Source: Mortierella sp. BCC40632
Lineage: Eukaryota > Mortierellomycota > Mortierellomycetes > Mortierellales > Mortierellaceae
Length of the DNA stretch: 64,000 nucleotides
NCBI GenBank assembly: GCA_011634665.1
Contig: WAEK01000015.1
Location: 473,501-537,500 of the forward strand
Direction of reading: 5' to 3'
Shown: positions 34,073-46,446 of the stretch, one piece after another
Layout of the letters: each line of letters opens with the position of its first letter
Numbering within the stretch: position 1 is the first letter of the stretch
Position numbers and translations under genes: made by a program
Notes under the pieces: generated by a model
Database searches by the model: none
Told to the model about the DNA's origin: nothing
The model's input: only the letters and a program-made list of their open reading frames with translations

Positions 34073-36211
34073 CTATTTTCGTTTCTTGGTGGGACTAAAG
34101 ATACTCTGAATCTGGTTCTCGACAGGCTTCAGAAATCTGCGCGCCAGTTCCGTGTCCTTGAGCTGTAGGACCAGCAACCAGGTGATCCAGATCCTTGACA
34201 AAAAGTAGATTTGCCAACTATACCGGACTCCAAAGAATACAAGGAAGATCACCATATAGTTCAAAATCCCAATTGTGAGCGCCGCATATCTGTTGTTTAG
34301 TACAAAAGAGTCTCAGGTGTTAGCAATCTAGTTGATTTGACCCCACTGCAATAGAAGAAAAAAATTTAAAAAAATAAAAATATAGGGCAGAGGTTCCTTA
34401 CCCTTTCTCAGGTGTCCGTGGAACCATGGCACCATCGGTCACAGCCTCGACAAAAAAGATGAACGGTGCAATATAGTCCAGGCGATGGTCGGACGAAAAT
34501 GGTTCATACCATTGCACAGAGAGATTTCGGATCCAGACCATCAATACTGGTAATGTGCATGGCAAAAGCAGGAAGAACATGACAAAGATAGACATTAAAT
34601 AGTGATGTCTGTCCCATGCTACTTGTGAGCCGAAGGAAGTCTATTGACAGTCAGAGAGAAAGCAGCACGTTTAGCGATTTGATACAAGCGAAGAGTCTCT
34701 CGATTTGAGATAGCCATGTAATGTTTCCTCTGAAGAATACGTACTGTTGCTTGCGCCAGGAGGAGGGAACGGACACAGGCTACAATATGCACCAGGACCG
34801 CAACCACGAACGCAAACTGGTAAGGAACAAAGGTGGCCACCATAATAAATAGAATGATCGTAGTAATCACCCTGCGACGAACTCCGCGAGATCTAGCACC
34901 GAGAGATTAATAGTAATAAAAAAGGGAGGAGGGAGGGAGATTATGCGTTAGATCAACTAGATGATTACGAGTTGCCAAAGAAAGTTCATTCTCAAGAGCA
35001 GACAGCAGAACACGATATTGTACCTTTTTGTGAGCATGCTTCCAATAGATCTTCCCAGCACATATCGCCCACCACGTCGAGAGACGCATGACAAGACGCC
35101 AGCAATTGTCTTGACAAGTCCATTCAGTAGGGTCCAGATCAGGATGACAATACCGACAGCCAATTGGAAGAACACGGGTGCGAGGAACCAAAAGAAGGGG
35201 TCGTTTGCTCCTAGCAATGCTTCCGATAGACGGAATCCTGAAAACCAGGACTGGCTTCTCGCAATACGCGCCTGAATCATTTGATCATAGGCACTCTTCA
35301 CCAACTCATCCACTCCCGAGTCAGTTCTACTGCCACCTGGGCCCCGAATGATTTCTTCCGCTGCCTGACCAGTGTTGTTGTAGTTGGCTGGAGCACTGAA
35401 AATCGAAGGCGTCCACGATGACGGGTCCTCAAAGACATAGACCGTCCTTGCCTGCATCGACTGAAGAAGAGCAAACGCTGCAAGTAACAAAGAAAACTTC
35501 CAAAACGTAGTCTTGATCAACTGACCAAGAACCACTCCAAAGGGCATAAAGGGACCTCCTCGGTTCCATTCACGGAACTGAGCTCGGAGGATCAATATCA
35601 CTGCCAGAAAAGTGAATACGAGGACCACCATCCGGTATCGGATCACGACCTTGCCCAAACTTCCGTACTTGTCCACCTGAAGGTTCAAGGATAAGGGGAC
35701 TGGGCAAGTAGGATCCATCCAGAAACGAAGTTCAATTCCTTCTTTTCCTGGGAGTTGGATACGCTCATAGTACGGGAGATCTCCATGAAAGTTGATATCA
35801 TGACCGGATTCCTGAGCGACCACATTGACTGCATATCGATCCTCATACATGGTCCAGCTTGATTGCCGCATCAATGGTGAGAATCTTTGGCGAGCTGCCA
35901 AAGAAAAAAAAATGAATATGAGGATATTAGGAGCCGGGTTTTGAAGTTGCGATAGATTGAGTCCTGATCACAAAAAAAAAAAAAAAAAAAAAAAAAAGTC
36001 CGTGTTACAGGAGATTTATCTTACCATAACAGCCTTTTCTCTCAACCTTGATTTTATAGGTCAACAGGCTGTTGTCAATATTGGGAAGCTTGAGGGTCGA
36101 TACTAGCGAGGACTTTTCGGGCAAGGCATGTATTCTATAGCCATGATTGAGTAATCCTATTTCCATAAAGAGATCGACACAGAGTCAAGTCGCGTTTAGA
36201 TCCATTAATTC

Positions 36212-36246
<35 letters not shown>

Positions 36247-37945
36247 CTTCAAAAGATTGAATTTGCATTGCCTCCAAAGCCGACTTACCAAGAGTCGATG
36301 TCTCTGCAGTCATGACTGTGTCCGCTTCTGATACAAACTCTGCAATCAAAAATCCTGGCTCTCCCATCCTCTGACCTCGATCTAGAAGCACCAAGTACTG
36401 AACATCACTCAAGGTGGATTCGCTCAATTTCTCGGTCGCATACCGGAATTCGTCACCTCTAAAGTGTTTTCCTGAGAACAGGGGTCGACTAGTCAATTCT
36501 GTCGAGGCAGGGATCGGGATGGCACTCAGGGAGTTGTGGAAGCATGAAAGCCGATCGGGTGATGCATTGTTGGGCCGAGGACCATCTGAAATATCGTTGC
36601 ACAAAAGTATATCCAATCGACTTTGATCTCCCAGAAGTTGGTCCGTCAGCATGTTGAATGTGTCGATACGTTGTGCTCGTGGAATTCGCAAAATGTACAT
36701 GTGCTGTTGGTGCGAATCAGCAAAATTTGAGGAGCGTTGAGCCGGTGGGTATACCAGTTGGCTGGTCGAATCCACAAAGGTATGTGCAACTGACTTTAGG
36801 TCATACACCTCTTCACCTATCCATAGAAATGTTGGAACCACTTAGACTCGGACAATGCAACTCTTTAGATCTGAGAAAGTGACACTCTGAAGAGCTTTTC
36901 CACTTACGATGAACGCTGGAAGGATCCTGGAGATGACTATCAACGCCGGTCAAGAGACGATTCCTGAAAATATCCATACGTTCCTCCAAAGGTTTGACTT
37001 GCTCAGGATACCTCGCATCAACGACATCAATCAGAGCCTTTCCGATCACCACCGCGATCTGATTACACCAAAGAATCGAGAGATGGTCAGATCCAACCCA
37101 AGCATGTGGAATGGACGAAGTAAATACAGTAAAGCCATGAGACTGTGGGACAATGTTGTGGATGTTGCCCGAGTCACCGCTGACGATAATGTCGAGAGTG
37201 CCACCAGCAATGGAGACAAGAGAGACATCCTTGAGTGGAGCGTCTAGACCTCCTTGGAATCCATGGGTCCAAAATGTTTCGATCCGATCATAAATACTGC
37301 TGATTTCAAAGTCCAGGGTAACAGGTGGAAGCATATGAGGGGTGGCGACGGTGAGAATCGTGTTTACAGTCCCTGGGCGGTAGTTCTTCATGGTAAAAAG
37401 TGATCGGGCCACAATCCCGCCCATGCTGTGACCGATAATCAAAACTGAGGTGGGTCGAGGCGAGTTTGAGTCTGAGTGTCGGTCATCATCATAGAGCGAA
37501 AGGATATATGCAATAGCGTCATTCAAAAATTCTGCCTGCTCTAGTAGTGAATGTCCATGAAGTGCCGAAAATTCCTCGTTAAAGTCGACTGGTTTTGAGC
37601 AACAAGAAAAGGTACCAGAAGGACGTCCAAATAAGGTTAGCTAAAAAAAAAAAAAAAAAAAAAGGAATGCTCCACTGTTTTTTTCTTTTTTTTTCGGTAA
37701 AATTCACTTGCCTGTAAAAAAATCGATTGGTCTGGATAGTGTCTTTCCATTGCGGTGACTCTCGGGCAAACTCTCCTCATAATAGTATCGAGACGCTTCC
37801 TTGGCAATTGATCGGACTTGCTTTGCGCTTCCAGCATTCCCTGGGATAAACAGTGCGGGGACACCTAGAGGTTGGATCTTTTGATCCAGAGAAATCATTT
37901 GGGGTGAGAAGGCTATTGGTTTCAGAGGAGTCTTCACCTCCCCCA

Positions 37946-37985
<40 letters not shown>

Positions 37986-39121
37986 GAAATGGAATGTCAC
38001 CTGTCGGCGCAACAGCCCAACAAGTATCTCTCTCTCTCCGCTACGAGATTTGAAAAGGATTCGTTATCCTGAATTCATATCCAAAGTAGGACCTCAGCCT
38101 TGATTACCTTAAATCTCTTGTCAATGGCCAGGACAGAGTAAGGCAGCTCGGTAATCATGTTTTGTGGAACGGGGAGTTTGTAATCATACTGATCCCGGAA
38201 AAGCAACAGCCCATACTTTCCCGCAAATGCAGTCCGTTCTCGATCAAAGCCCATCAGCTTGTAATGTTTTGGCTGCATAAAGGTCATATTGCAATCCTTG
38301 GAGGCATCAACCTGACGATAGAAATTCGAGTGAAAAACACATCCTAGGACAATGGCCGAGATCACAAATAGAATGGCCATCGGAGCCGAACAACCAAAGG
38401 AAGACGACTGACAGGCCTTCATGAGTGGCACATCTGGTAGGTCTGGGTGAGATTTGCTTCGAGTTCTGGACCGCCGGATCAAGCCCTCAGACTGTCCCAA
38501 ACTGAATCCACCGTTGACATGTGTCGTCTCCATCAATGTGTTCGTCCCTGTCCCGCTTTCTGTCCCGATGGCCGCTGTTTCCATAGAAGATGTCGATACG
38601 TCCTCATAGCCTTGTCCCGAGAATCGGGTATCACCGTGGTTATAAGGTAAAGAGGAATTCAAGGGCGATGAAGGTGTCGAGACAGCTGTGCCGGACGTGC
38701 ATGTTATGGATGCTGTTGAGGTGACGGAGGAGAAAGGAGAAGTGTGTGTCGAGGAAGAGAGTCGTCGCGTTGGATATGACTGCGTGTGTCCATGGTCTTG
38801 ATGAGTACTGGTATAAGTATAGCCATTGCAAGAACGCCGCTGTTCCGGTCGACCCTCTTGTTGCATTGTCGAGGAAGATTGATCATCGATGGAAGGGGGA
38901 TGATGGTTGGCTTTGGTCTTTGCTTGGTTCAAAGTCGATCCCATGGGCAGATCGCGCATCCGATTAAGATCCTGATCTAGGTCATACCCATCATAGTCCT
39001 GGTCCTGTCCTAGATAGCCCCTCCTCTGGTCCTGGTGTTGCTGATGGTCCTGCCGATGACCATTGACCTGGTGCTGCTGGCCCGACTGAGAATGAGACGT
39101 GGACCGTGGATGGCTACTCAT
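34073..39121 (-). CDS. BST1: GPI inositol-deacylase (PGAP1/Bst1 family)
   Basis: Nine exons join in phase: 39121-38108, 37877-37712, 37588-36908, 36816-36289, 36156-36025, 35894-35024, 34892-34745, 34640-34402 and 34289-34073, giving about 1331 residues. The enzyme removes the acyl chain from the inositol of GPI anchors in the ER, which licenses ER exit of GPI proteins. Residues 1-245 are a His/Gln/Ser/Thr-rich cytosolic tail; one signal-anchor helix spans about 246-268. [20 protein letters not shown] near 344-363 and the lipase elbow GHSMGG (Ser about 448) are family signatures, as is the aligned [10 protein letters not shown]. The C-terminal third has several membrane helices, including [20 protein letters not shown]. 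Intron 2 starts with GC (ACAG|GCAAGT) and is well supported because the join restores [15 protein letters not shown]. Several introns carry A/T homopolymers of 20-34 bp. Confidence 0.93.
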
Positions 39122-40461
39122 GAGTGGGGGATCGATGACTTAAGGTATCCTGAATGATGCTCGTGCACGCTCGTTCGTCTTGCCTGGGTCCTTGGGAGGC
39201 TCTGATCTTGGTCGCCCAGGTAGGGGCTGATGGCGATGGGATGGAAGACGGCCTGGCAGGAGAAAAAAAGTAAAAAAAGAAGATGATGAAAGATGGCCCG
39301 GTGGGGGGGGGTGGGGTTGGGCTGGGCTGGGTTGGGGAGTAGGGGTTGATAATCGTTCGTTTCGTTCGTCCGTCGTCAATGAGAGATCGGCTTCGTGGCG
39401 GCAAAGATGCACGTGTAGCGTAGGTGGAGGAGAAGGGGAGGGGAGAGGGGATAAACGGATGGACGTCCCTTGCATGCGCACCGTGATTCCTGTTGGACAA
39501 GCGCCAGAAGAAGAAGGGGGGGGGGTGCTAGCCGGCGGCTCCTGTACTTTTTATATGCCCCCGCGGCTCAATTACGGCCCACGGCCCCTGCTGCCCTTGC
39601 GCAGATGGCCAATCGCCCGATGAGCCCTCTGGTTCTCTGGATGGTCTAGTCATGTCCCTGAACTTGAATCGGGTCACGTCCCCCCTCTCCATCCTTGCGC
39701 ACCGTTGCTCTCCCAGCAGTCGTGTACTTGTCGGCCTAGCGCGCAGTCTCGACAAACCCCACCCTCCCCTAGACAGACCAGCGAGAGTGTGTCTGCGCGT
39801 TTATTATCACTCTAGCAACGAAATGAAAATGGATCTGGCAGCCCGTAGGTTGGTACAGGAATGTCAATGTACAAAGTGATTCCTTCTCACAAACCGGAAT
39901 TCAAGGAATGCTATTCTTCACAGTGGTTGACTGATTCGACACCTTCCCATCAGCCCGACTTGTCCTGTGTGACACCTAAGCTAAGTCTCTAAACTGACAT
40001 ATAAAAGATAAATAGATAGTAGTACCCATTGGCAAGAATCTCGGTAAACACTTGTACCCTGAAGTGTCTGCCTTGACCCAAAGGAGGACCGATGTTCTTA
40101 AACGAACCAAGACATGCTTCGTAGGGCTGCTGTGTATTGATCAATTGCTCTCAGTAGTTGGGCGTTCCGACTGTTGCCTTCCCAGTCGCTCGCTGTTCCT
40201 GAAACTCCATAGCTTTCCTCGTGTCCTCTCCAACGGCAGCCATGTGTTCGATTTTTGTTATTGAATGCCCGAGAGAGCTCGCTAATGGTACAATATTGGA
40301 TCAAAGCAATGGATCCTCTCTAAACTACCTCCCCCCCTCCCTAATTCCTTTTACTCTCAGTCTGCTTTCTTATGTCTTTGGGTCCAGGGCTCTTTTTTTT
40401 TTCTCTTTCCTTCCTTCATCTCTTGGTCTTCCTGGGTCCGGTGCTCTTGTTGTTTTTTTCT
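39122..40461. other. Intergenic, promoter side of the GPI deacylase gene
   Basis: This separates the start of the PGAP1/Bst1 gene from the stop of DBP7. It has G-runs at about 39302-39315 and 39519-39528, and a GC-rich segment near 39530-39600. No conserved frame was found; the Pro/Ser-rich minus-strand frame at 39114-39500 is not supported. Confidence 0.5.
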
Positions 40462-43337
40462 TCATTTCTTGGCCTTCTTTTTCTTAAGCATTGGTCCAAC
40501 AAGAGACTTGTAGTCGCCTACAGCAAACTCGCTCATGTCATTCTTGCGCTTCAACACAATCTTGGGCTTTTTGCGCTCCTCTTTCTCCCGCTCCTTCTGC
40601 GACTTGCGGTTGGCTCGCGTTTCGTCCACAACATAGCTGCCTGCTCCGGGAGTATTACCCTTGCCCTTCTTCTTGGGCTGTGGAATGTCCGAAGGAGCCT
40701 CACGGAGTGCAAAACTCTTGGCAATATGACCGAGATGCAGGTTCTTGATGTGAAAGACATGCTTCTCAGAGGCTGGATGGGTCGCGTAAGATTTCACAAA
40801 GGCCCAGTAGGCTCCTCTTGCCAGAGCCATGTTCTATAGAGACACCAAGTAGAATAGTGGTTATTGGACCAAATCGTTGGAAACACATACAAACACAATA
40901 AATAAGGTGCTGATACAAGGTTGTCTTGCATCTTCCCAAAAACGAGGAGACCACAGCCCAGGTCTCCTCGCCTTTTAAAAATACGATGCTACGCGGGGTG
41001 TCTCTCGTTCACTAGCTCTCTGACTTACCTCGGGCGAGTGCAAGTTGTAGCGCTCAAAGCTGTTCTGGATATCGGTAGCTGGCTGCTGGTACTCATTCGA
41101 CTTTGGTGGAGCTAGCTTCAACAAGATACTAGCCACAGATACCTCTTGTGTAGGCAAACCTTGGGCTGTCAATAGCTCCAGGTATTTGACTTCGCTTGGC
41201 AACAAAAACAACATGGCCTCTCCCTCTCGTCCCAATCGAGCTGTTCGTCCAACACGATGAACATAATCCTTTAGATCCGATGGAGGGTCGTATTGAATGA
41301 TATGCGTCACATCCGGAAGATCTAATCCACGGGCTGCAACATCTGTTGCGAACAAGACACCATGAGGGGATTTACAAAACTCAAAATAGGTATCTGTTCG
41401 AAGGTGCTGAGCCAGGTTGCCGTGGAGACGGAAGAGTGGCACATCGGGAAGGGTGGCGCCCTTGAGCGACAGCTGGGCTCTTGCTTTCTTAGCCTCAGTC
41501 CTTTCAGCATCACGACGATCACGATACATTTCGTCCTTCCTGGCCCGAGCCTCGCGCCGCTGGTAACCGTCCATTTCCTCATCACTCTTATCGCCATCTT
41601 CTTGTTCCTGTTGATCAAGACTTTGTCCAAAGTATTCATCCTGAGTTGCGTCCAAAGCATTGCTCTTTTCCTTTCCAGCGTGTGCAAACAGATCGTAATG
41701 GAAATCCACAGAATCACATGATGACAAGAACACCACGATCTTTGGCTGCTTGGCCGTTGCTGTCTTCTTCGAGCCTGGGGTGAATCCAAAAGCACTCTTC
41801 AACATGGTAGTCAGCGTTACAAGTCGGAGCTTGGCCTGAGCAATGACATAGAGCTGTCGGAGCTGTTCAGGTGTCGTGAATTGCTGTTGGGTCGACTTGT
41901 CCCCATCGCCCTTCTCTTCGTCTGCACCGGATTCTGGGATACCTCGTGTGACGCTGTTATCTTGTTTGGCGCTAATATAGACTGGGTCTACAAGCGTGGT
42001 TCCTGCCAATCGTTGGACATCATCCGATAAGGTAGCTGAGCAGAGAACTGTCTGTCGCTGTTGAGGCCAGACGCGTGTCGTGTCGTTTGCGCTTGTGACT
42101 GAGGTCACAAAACGGACGCGTGCTTCCAGGATCTTGAGAATAGATGTCATTGTCTCCTCAAATCCAAGTTCTAGCAACCTATCTGCCTCGTCCAGAACCA
42201 GCCATCGGAGCGATTGAACATTGAACGACTTTGTGTTTTGCAAATGATCCAGCAATCGACCAGGCGTTCCCACCAGAATGTTGACTCCCTTGCGTAGTCG
42301 GGCCTTCTCTGACTTTTTCTTGTCGCCTCCAATGACAATTCCAGGGACAATCCAGTGAGATCTTTTCTTGCCGGTGACCGATGAAGCTGGCATACTCAGT
42401 AAAATTTCCAACACTTGCAAAATCTGCTTGGCCAACTCGCGAGTTGGAGTCATGATGATGGCCAGGGTTCCAACGGAACGCTTGGACTCCAGATCCAGTG
42501 TCGGTGAGGCTTCTGCCTCGATCAGACGGTTAAGGATGGGCAGAAGATAGGTCAGAGTTTTTCCTGATCCAGTCTGCGCCTGGATAATTACATCGGTATC
42601 TGTTTTGGGCACATCATCTCCGACCTTGAGTGTCGGTCCAAGCAACACAGGGATGGCTTTTTGCTGAATGACTGTTGGTTGAGTGACCCTGAGTTTGGCC
42701 TCCATGTGCTTTGCCAGATCAGCGTCCAGACCGATTCCTGTGAATGAAGAGGTGTTGAGGGGTGCGTTGCTAGGCTTTCCCACTGGTCTTTGAATTGTGC
42801 GGACCTGTCAAAGAAATGAAATAGGCAGAAAGAGAAAAATGGCGGGGTACAGGGTTTGAGTACTACTACATACGAGCCGAAATCCTGACTGGCGGTCAAT
42901 GTCAAAAGATAGAATTCACTCCATACCTTGGGTACAATGTCAGTTTCTGGTGAGAAGATGGAAGACTGGATTTGGGTTTTTCCGTGCATGACTTTGATGT
43001 CCTTGCTCGATCCAGAGGTAGCCGACTCACCATATAAAGCATTCATATCCCAGTCTTCATCCATGTGGTTCATGCCTTCGTCCCCTTGTGGTTTGGATGA
43101 GTGTGCCTGCGAGCGGCCCTTGGCTGCGGAGGTGGTAGTAGTGGACGAAGAGGTGTTGGTGGCAGCAGACGACCTGGCTGTAGTCCGTTCAATCTTTCGC
43201 TTTGCATTCTTGACAGTCTTGACCCTATCCTTCCACCGACCGCCTTTGGGTTTTGAAATTCTGCTGGGTCCAGCATTACTTGCGGATGTTGCAATGTTTA
43301 GAACTAGCCCATCCATGATGTCAATGTTTAATGGCAA
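40462..43337 (-). CDS. DBP7: ATP-dependent DEAD-box RNA helicase Dbp7/DDX31
   Basis: Three exons (43337-42927, 42804-41029, 40833-40462) join in phase for about 852 residues. If the ATG at 43316 is used the N-terminus is [10 protein letters not shown], the usual start of Dbp7; the upstream ATG adds seven residues. The N-terminal 137 residues are basic and Ser/Thr-rich. The helicase core carries the Q-motif region [10 protein letters not shown], motif I AQTGSGKT, motif Ia TPTRELA, motif II DEAD, motif III SAT and motif [15 protein letters not shown]. The C-terminus has the DUF4217 signature [20 protein letters not shown] and [15 protein letters not shown], then a Lys-rich tail. Dbp7 acts in the nucleolus in early 60S ribosome assembly and rRNA domain compaction. 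An insert with an acidic Gln/Asp/Glu stretch (about 41570-41640) between the RecA lobes is longer than I would expect. Confidence 0.95.
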
Positions 43338-43866
43338 AAGGAAGAGATGGCTGGCATCAACTCAACTCGACTCAGCTCAAAAAAAAAAAAAAAAAAAAAA
43401 AAAGCGAGAGCCATGAGAAAGAAAAGCCACCCAAAAACAGGTCCAAATCAACACGCCGCTAACTTCAACTGCAGAGTAAATATGAAATCAATAGGGCGGA
43501 TTCAGGTCATCCAGGAGCCGGTCCAGCTGGCTCGGTCATGCTGAAGGTTATCCTCATACCTACCCATTCTACACAAGTAGGGCTGGATCCAAAATACGGG
43601 CTAAGTTGCCCTAGGGATAAACCAGAGGCCAGTAGTCTCCCATACGTTTATAGAACTAAAAAAGGGCCCTATCGGAACACTCTACCACAATTACAGATTA
43701 TACTTAAGACAATTCTGGATGTTTTTTTCTTCTTGTTTAATGGGCGAGAAAAAAAAAAGATAATACTTCTAGCATACATGGCGGCTCCATTATTGGATAT
43801 CATGACAATAAAATAAATAAAAATCAACTGGGGGAGGGAGGGGAGCATCTCCGTTGCCTTTTAGAC
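43338..43866. other. Intergenic, no gene seen
   Basis: This has poly(A) at about 43380-43403 and a CTCAACTCGA tandem just before it. The minus-strand DUF3712 gene ends at 43867, so it serves as promoter of DBP7 and 3' flank of the former. Confidence 0.55.
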
Positions 43867-46446
43867 TTAGAACGACAACGACATCTTGGTGAGAACCTCT
43901 TGTGTCTGCTTGTAGTTGATCGTCGCTGCGTATCCATTGATACCACCCACTCGGACCTTCATCAACGCAACAAGTTCAAAAGGCACCATGGCTCCTCCAA
44001 GAGCCATCAAGGGATAGGTTGGAACGAACTGAGACATCAAGAACATACCAAACTCAAAGCCAGATGGATGCTGAAGAACAAGATCTGGGGTCTTGGCATC
44101 GCTCTTGGGAGGGACAACCTGCGAGTACTGGGCATTGATCATGCCAAAGAAGTTACCCTTCCACCAAACCTCGGTATCCTGACCACCAATGTAGAGCTCA
44201 GTGGCCAAGGGGTTGATCATGTTGACGGAAGTAACTGTCTGGCGGGTGCCCAACAGTGTGTTGACGTTGGAGAGGGCAGTGCCTGAGGTGACCAGCAACT
44301 GAACTGGAGTCAAGCCTGGTGCTGTGGAGGAGAGCGTGACACGAGACATGGCGGTCTGGAGCTCAACCAAGGGTGATGACTCTTTGGATCCTACGACCTT
44401 GAGTGGGAAGACGGCACCGGTCAAGTACTCGCTCAAGAATTGATCGCGAAGTGTCTCATTCTGAGGATGGAAGATAAACTGGGTGGCAGTTGGGTTATCG
44501 CCAGGGACAATCTTCAGGTCGGGGATAAAGAGCTCACCCAAGTACTGATCGGTCACCTGGTCAAAGACTGTCAAGGTCACAGAGCCTCCAGCCACGCTCA
44601 ACGTCGAGGGGTTGGGCAGGTTGACAGTCTGGTTCATAATAATGTGCTCGGTTGTACCTCCAATAACCACCACGTTGGTGACAGCTGCGTTGATGGAGTT
44701 AAAGTCGAGACCCTTCATGGTCACTTCAGACTTGAAAGGAATGCCTTCCAATGCGACAGTACCAACAGGGGTCGTCGAGACGGCGTTTGCATAGCCCTGG
44801 ACGAGGAACGCCTGCTCGGGATTGACGGTCAAGTCAGCAACAAAATCACCAAAGGCCTCCCTGGCGTCTTCCTTGACGACAAGAGGTGTAGGGGGAAGGC
44901 TAAAGACAATCTTGCCACCAGGAACATCTGACTGAGCCTGATTCCAGACAGCAGCGCTAATATCAGCGAGAATCTTGTCCTTGTAGACGATCGACATGAC
45001 GTTGCTGACGTTCAACATACCGACAGTAATGTTGAAGGGAAGCTTGAAGCCTGCAGTGACGAGGTTGGAGCTGGCGGTGGGAGCAAAGGGAGAAGCAGGG
45101 TTGAAGACCATACCCATGTCATGGATCTGAATGTCGCGAATGACGTTCAAGGCAGTGGGCGAGACCAGAGGAACCTTCATAGTGAGCGAGAGGAAACTGT
45201 TGCTCAACCAAGAAATGTCGTTGACTCCGTCGGGCTTAACAGAGACACCCTTGGCGCTTGTCATGGTGACTTTGCCGGCCAAAAAGTTGGACATGAGTAC
45301 TGAGACTTTGTCGAGGTCAGTTTGGTTGGTCTGACGGTAGAGCAAACCTTCGAGGATGAGTGGGGAAGCCGAAGCACCGACCAGGGCAGCGTTCGTGGCC
45401 TTTACCTGACCGAGAAGCGTGCCCTCGTAGAACATGTCGAGGACAATTGTGCCCAGGGTCATACCGATGGGCGAGGCATTGTTCATGGAGGTGACGAGAC
45501 GGACATAGGCGCCCTGGTTGTTTGGAGCGTCTCCGGGCATGGTGAAGCTGTCGATGGCGATATTGTCGAACCCATTCATACCAAGCATTTTCAGCTCCTT
45601 GTCCAGTTTGATATCCTTGATCGTCCGGCCAACAGCATGGACGACGACCTTACTGGAGAGCGTCCACGTGAAATCTTTGATCGACAACTAGCAAAGTAAA
45701 GGGAGGAGACAACAAATTATGGTCGGATCGACGACGATTGGACCAACCACCACGAGTCAGCTCTTGGAACACACAATTTTGGTGGCAAACAAATCTGCAC
45801 GAGACAAAGAATTCGTCGGAGAGAGATAGAGAGAGAGAGAGAGAGGGAATTTTCCCTATCCTCCTGTAATGTAGCAGTCTATTAAAGAGAAACCTACCAT
45901 ATCCTTAGCAAACGTGGAAAAGGCCTCCTTGTCAATAATGGTGAACGAAGTGGCATCGACAATGTCGGCCTTGCCTCCTTTGGCCTTGACACTCGACATG
46001 GTCATAGAGCCGAGCTGCTTGCCATTCCAGCTCACAATAATGGGCTCAGGAAAGTCGATCGTGGCAGGGAAGATGCCCGCGTTGTCAATGCCTCCGATGA
46101 GCGAGACTCTCATTCCTGTCTCTGAAGCATCAGTCATGTTAAGCTGAGCAAGTGACATGGTCGAGTGGTTAACGATGGTCTGGACAAGCTTAGGGAGGAT
46201 CACAAAGATGATCAGAGGAATGAGAATGGCGAGGAGGACAATGAGGATGGCAATGCATCGGATCCAGAAGCGACGGGTCTGGTAGAACCGGGGACGCTTC
46301 TCGGCCTGATGACCATACTCTTCCTCTCCAAAGGGGTCGATATCCTTTTCATCCTGGTACTCGACTTCTTCGGGAGGATAGGGCAGGTTCTCATCGCTCT
46401 TCTTGGCCTGCTTCTCTGTGAGGTGCTCGTTCGATGCAGTAGACAT
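43867..46446 (-). CDS. DUF3712 single-pass membrane protein, Tag1-like
   Basis: Two exons (46446-45898, 45687-43867) join in phase for 789 residues. The ATG at 46446 (MSTASNEH) was chosen over the upstream frame because the region above is low-complexity and lacks an ATG with support. Residues 1-60 are acidic and cytosolic; an Ile/Leu-rich membrane helix spans about 63-86 with no signal peptide before it, so type II topology is expected, leaving about 700 residues in a lumen. That part is built of repeated beta-rich modules with many N-glycosylation sequons (for example NMTD, NQTD, NQTV, NETL) and phrases such as DIQIHDMGMVF and FNSINAAVTNVVV, typical of the DUF3712 family. S. cerevisiae Tag1, a vacuolar membrane protein linked to the end of autophagy, belongs here. 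The functional link for this copy is inference. Confidence 0.78.
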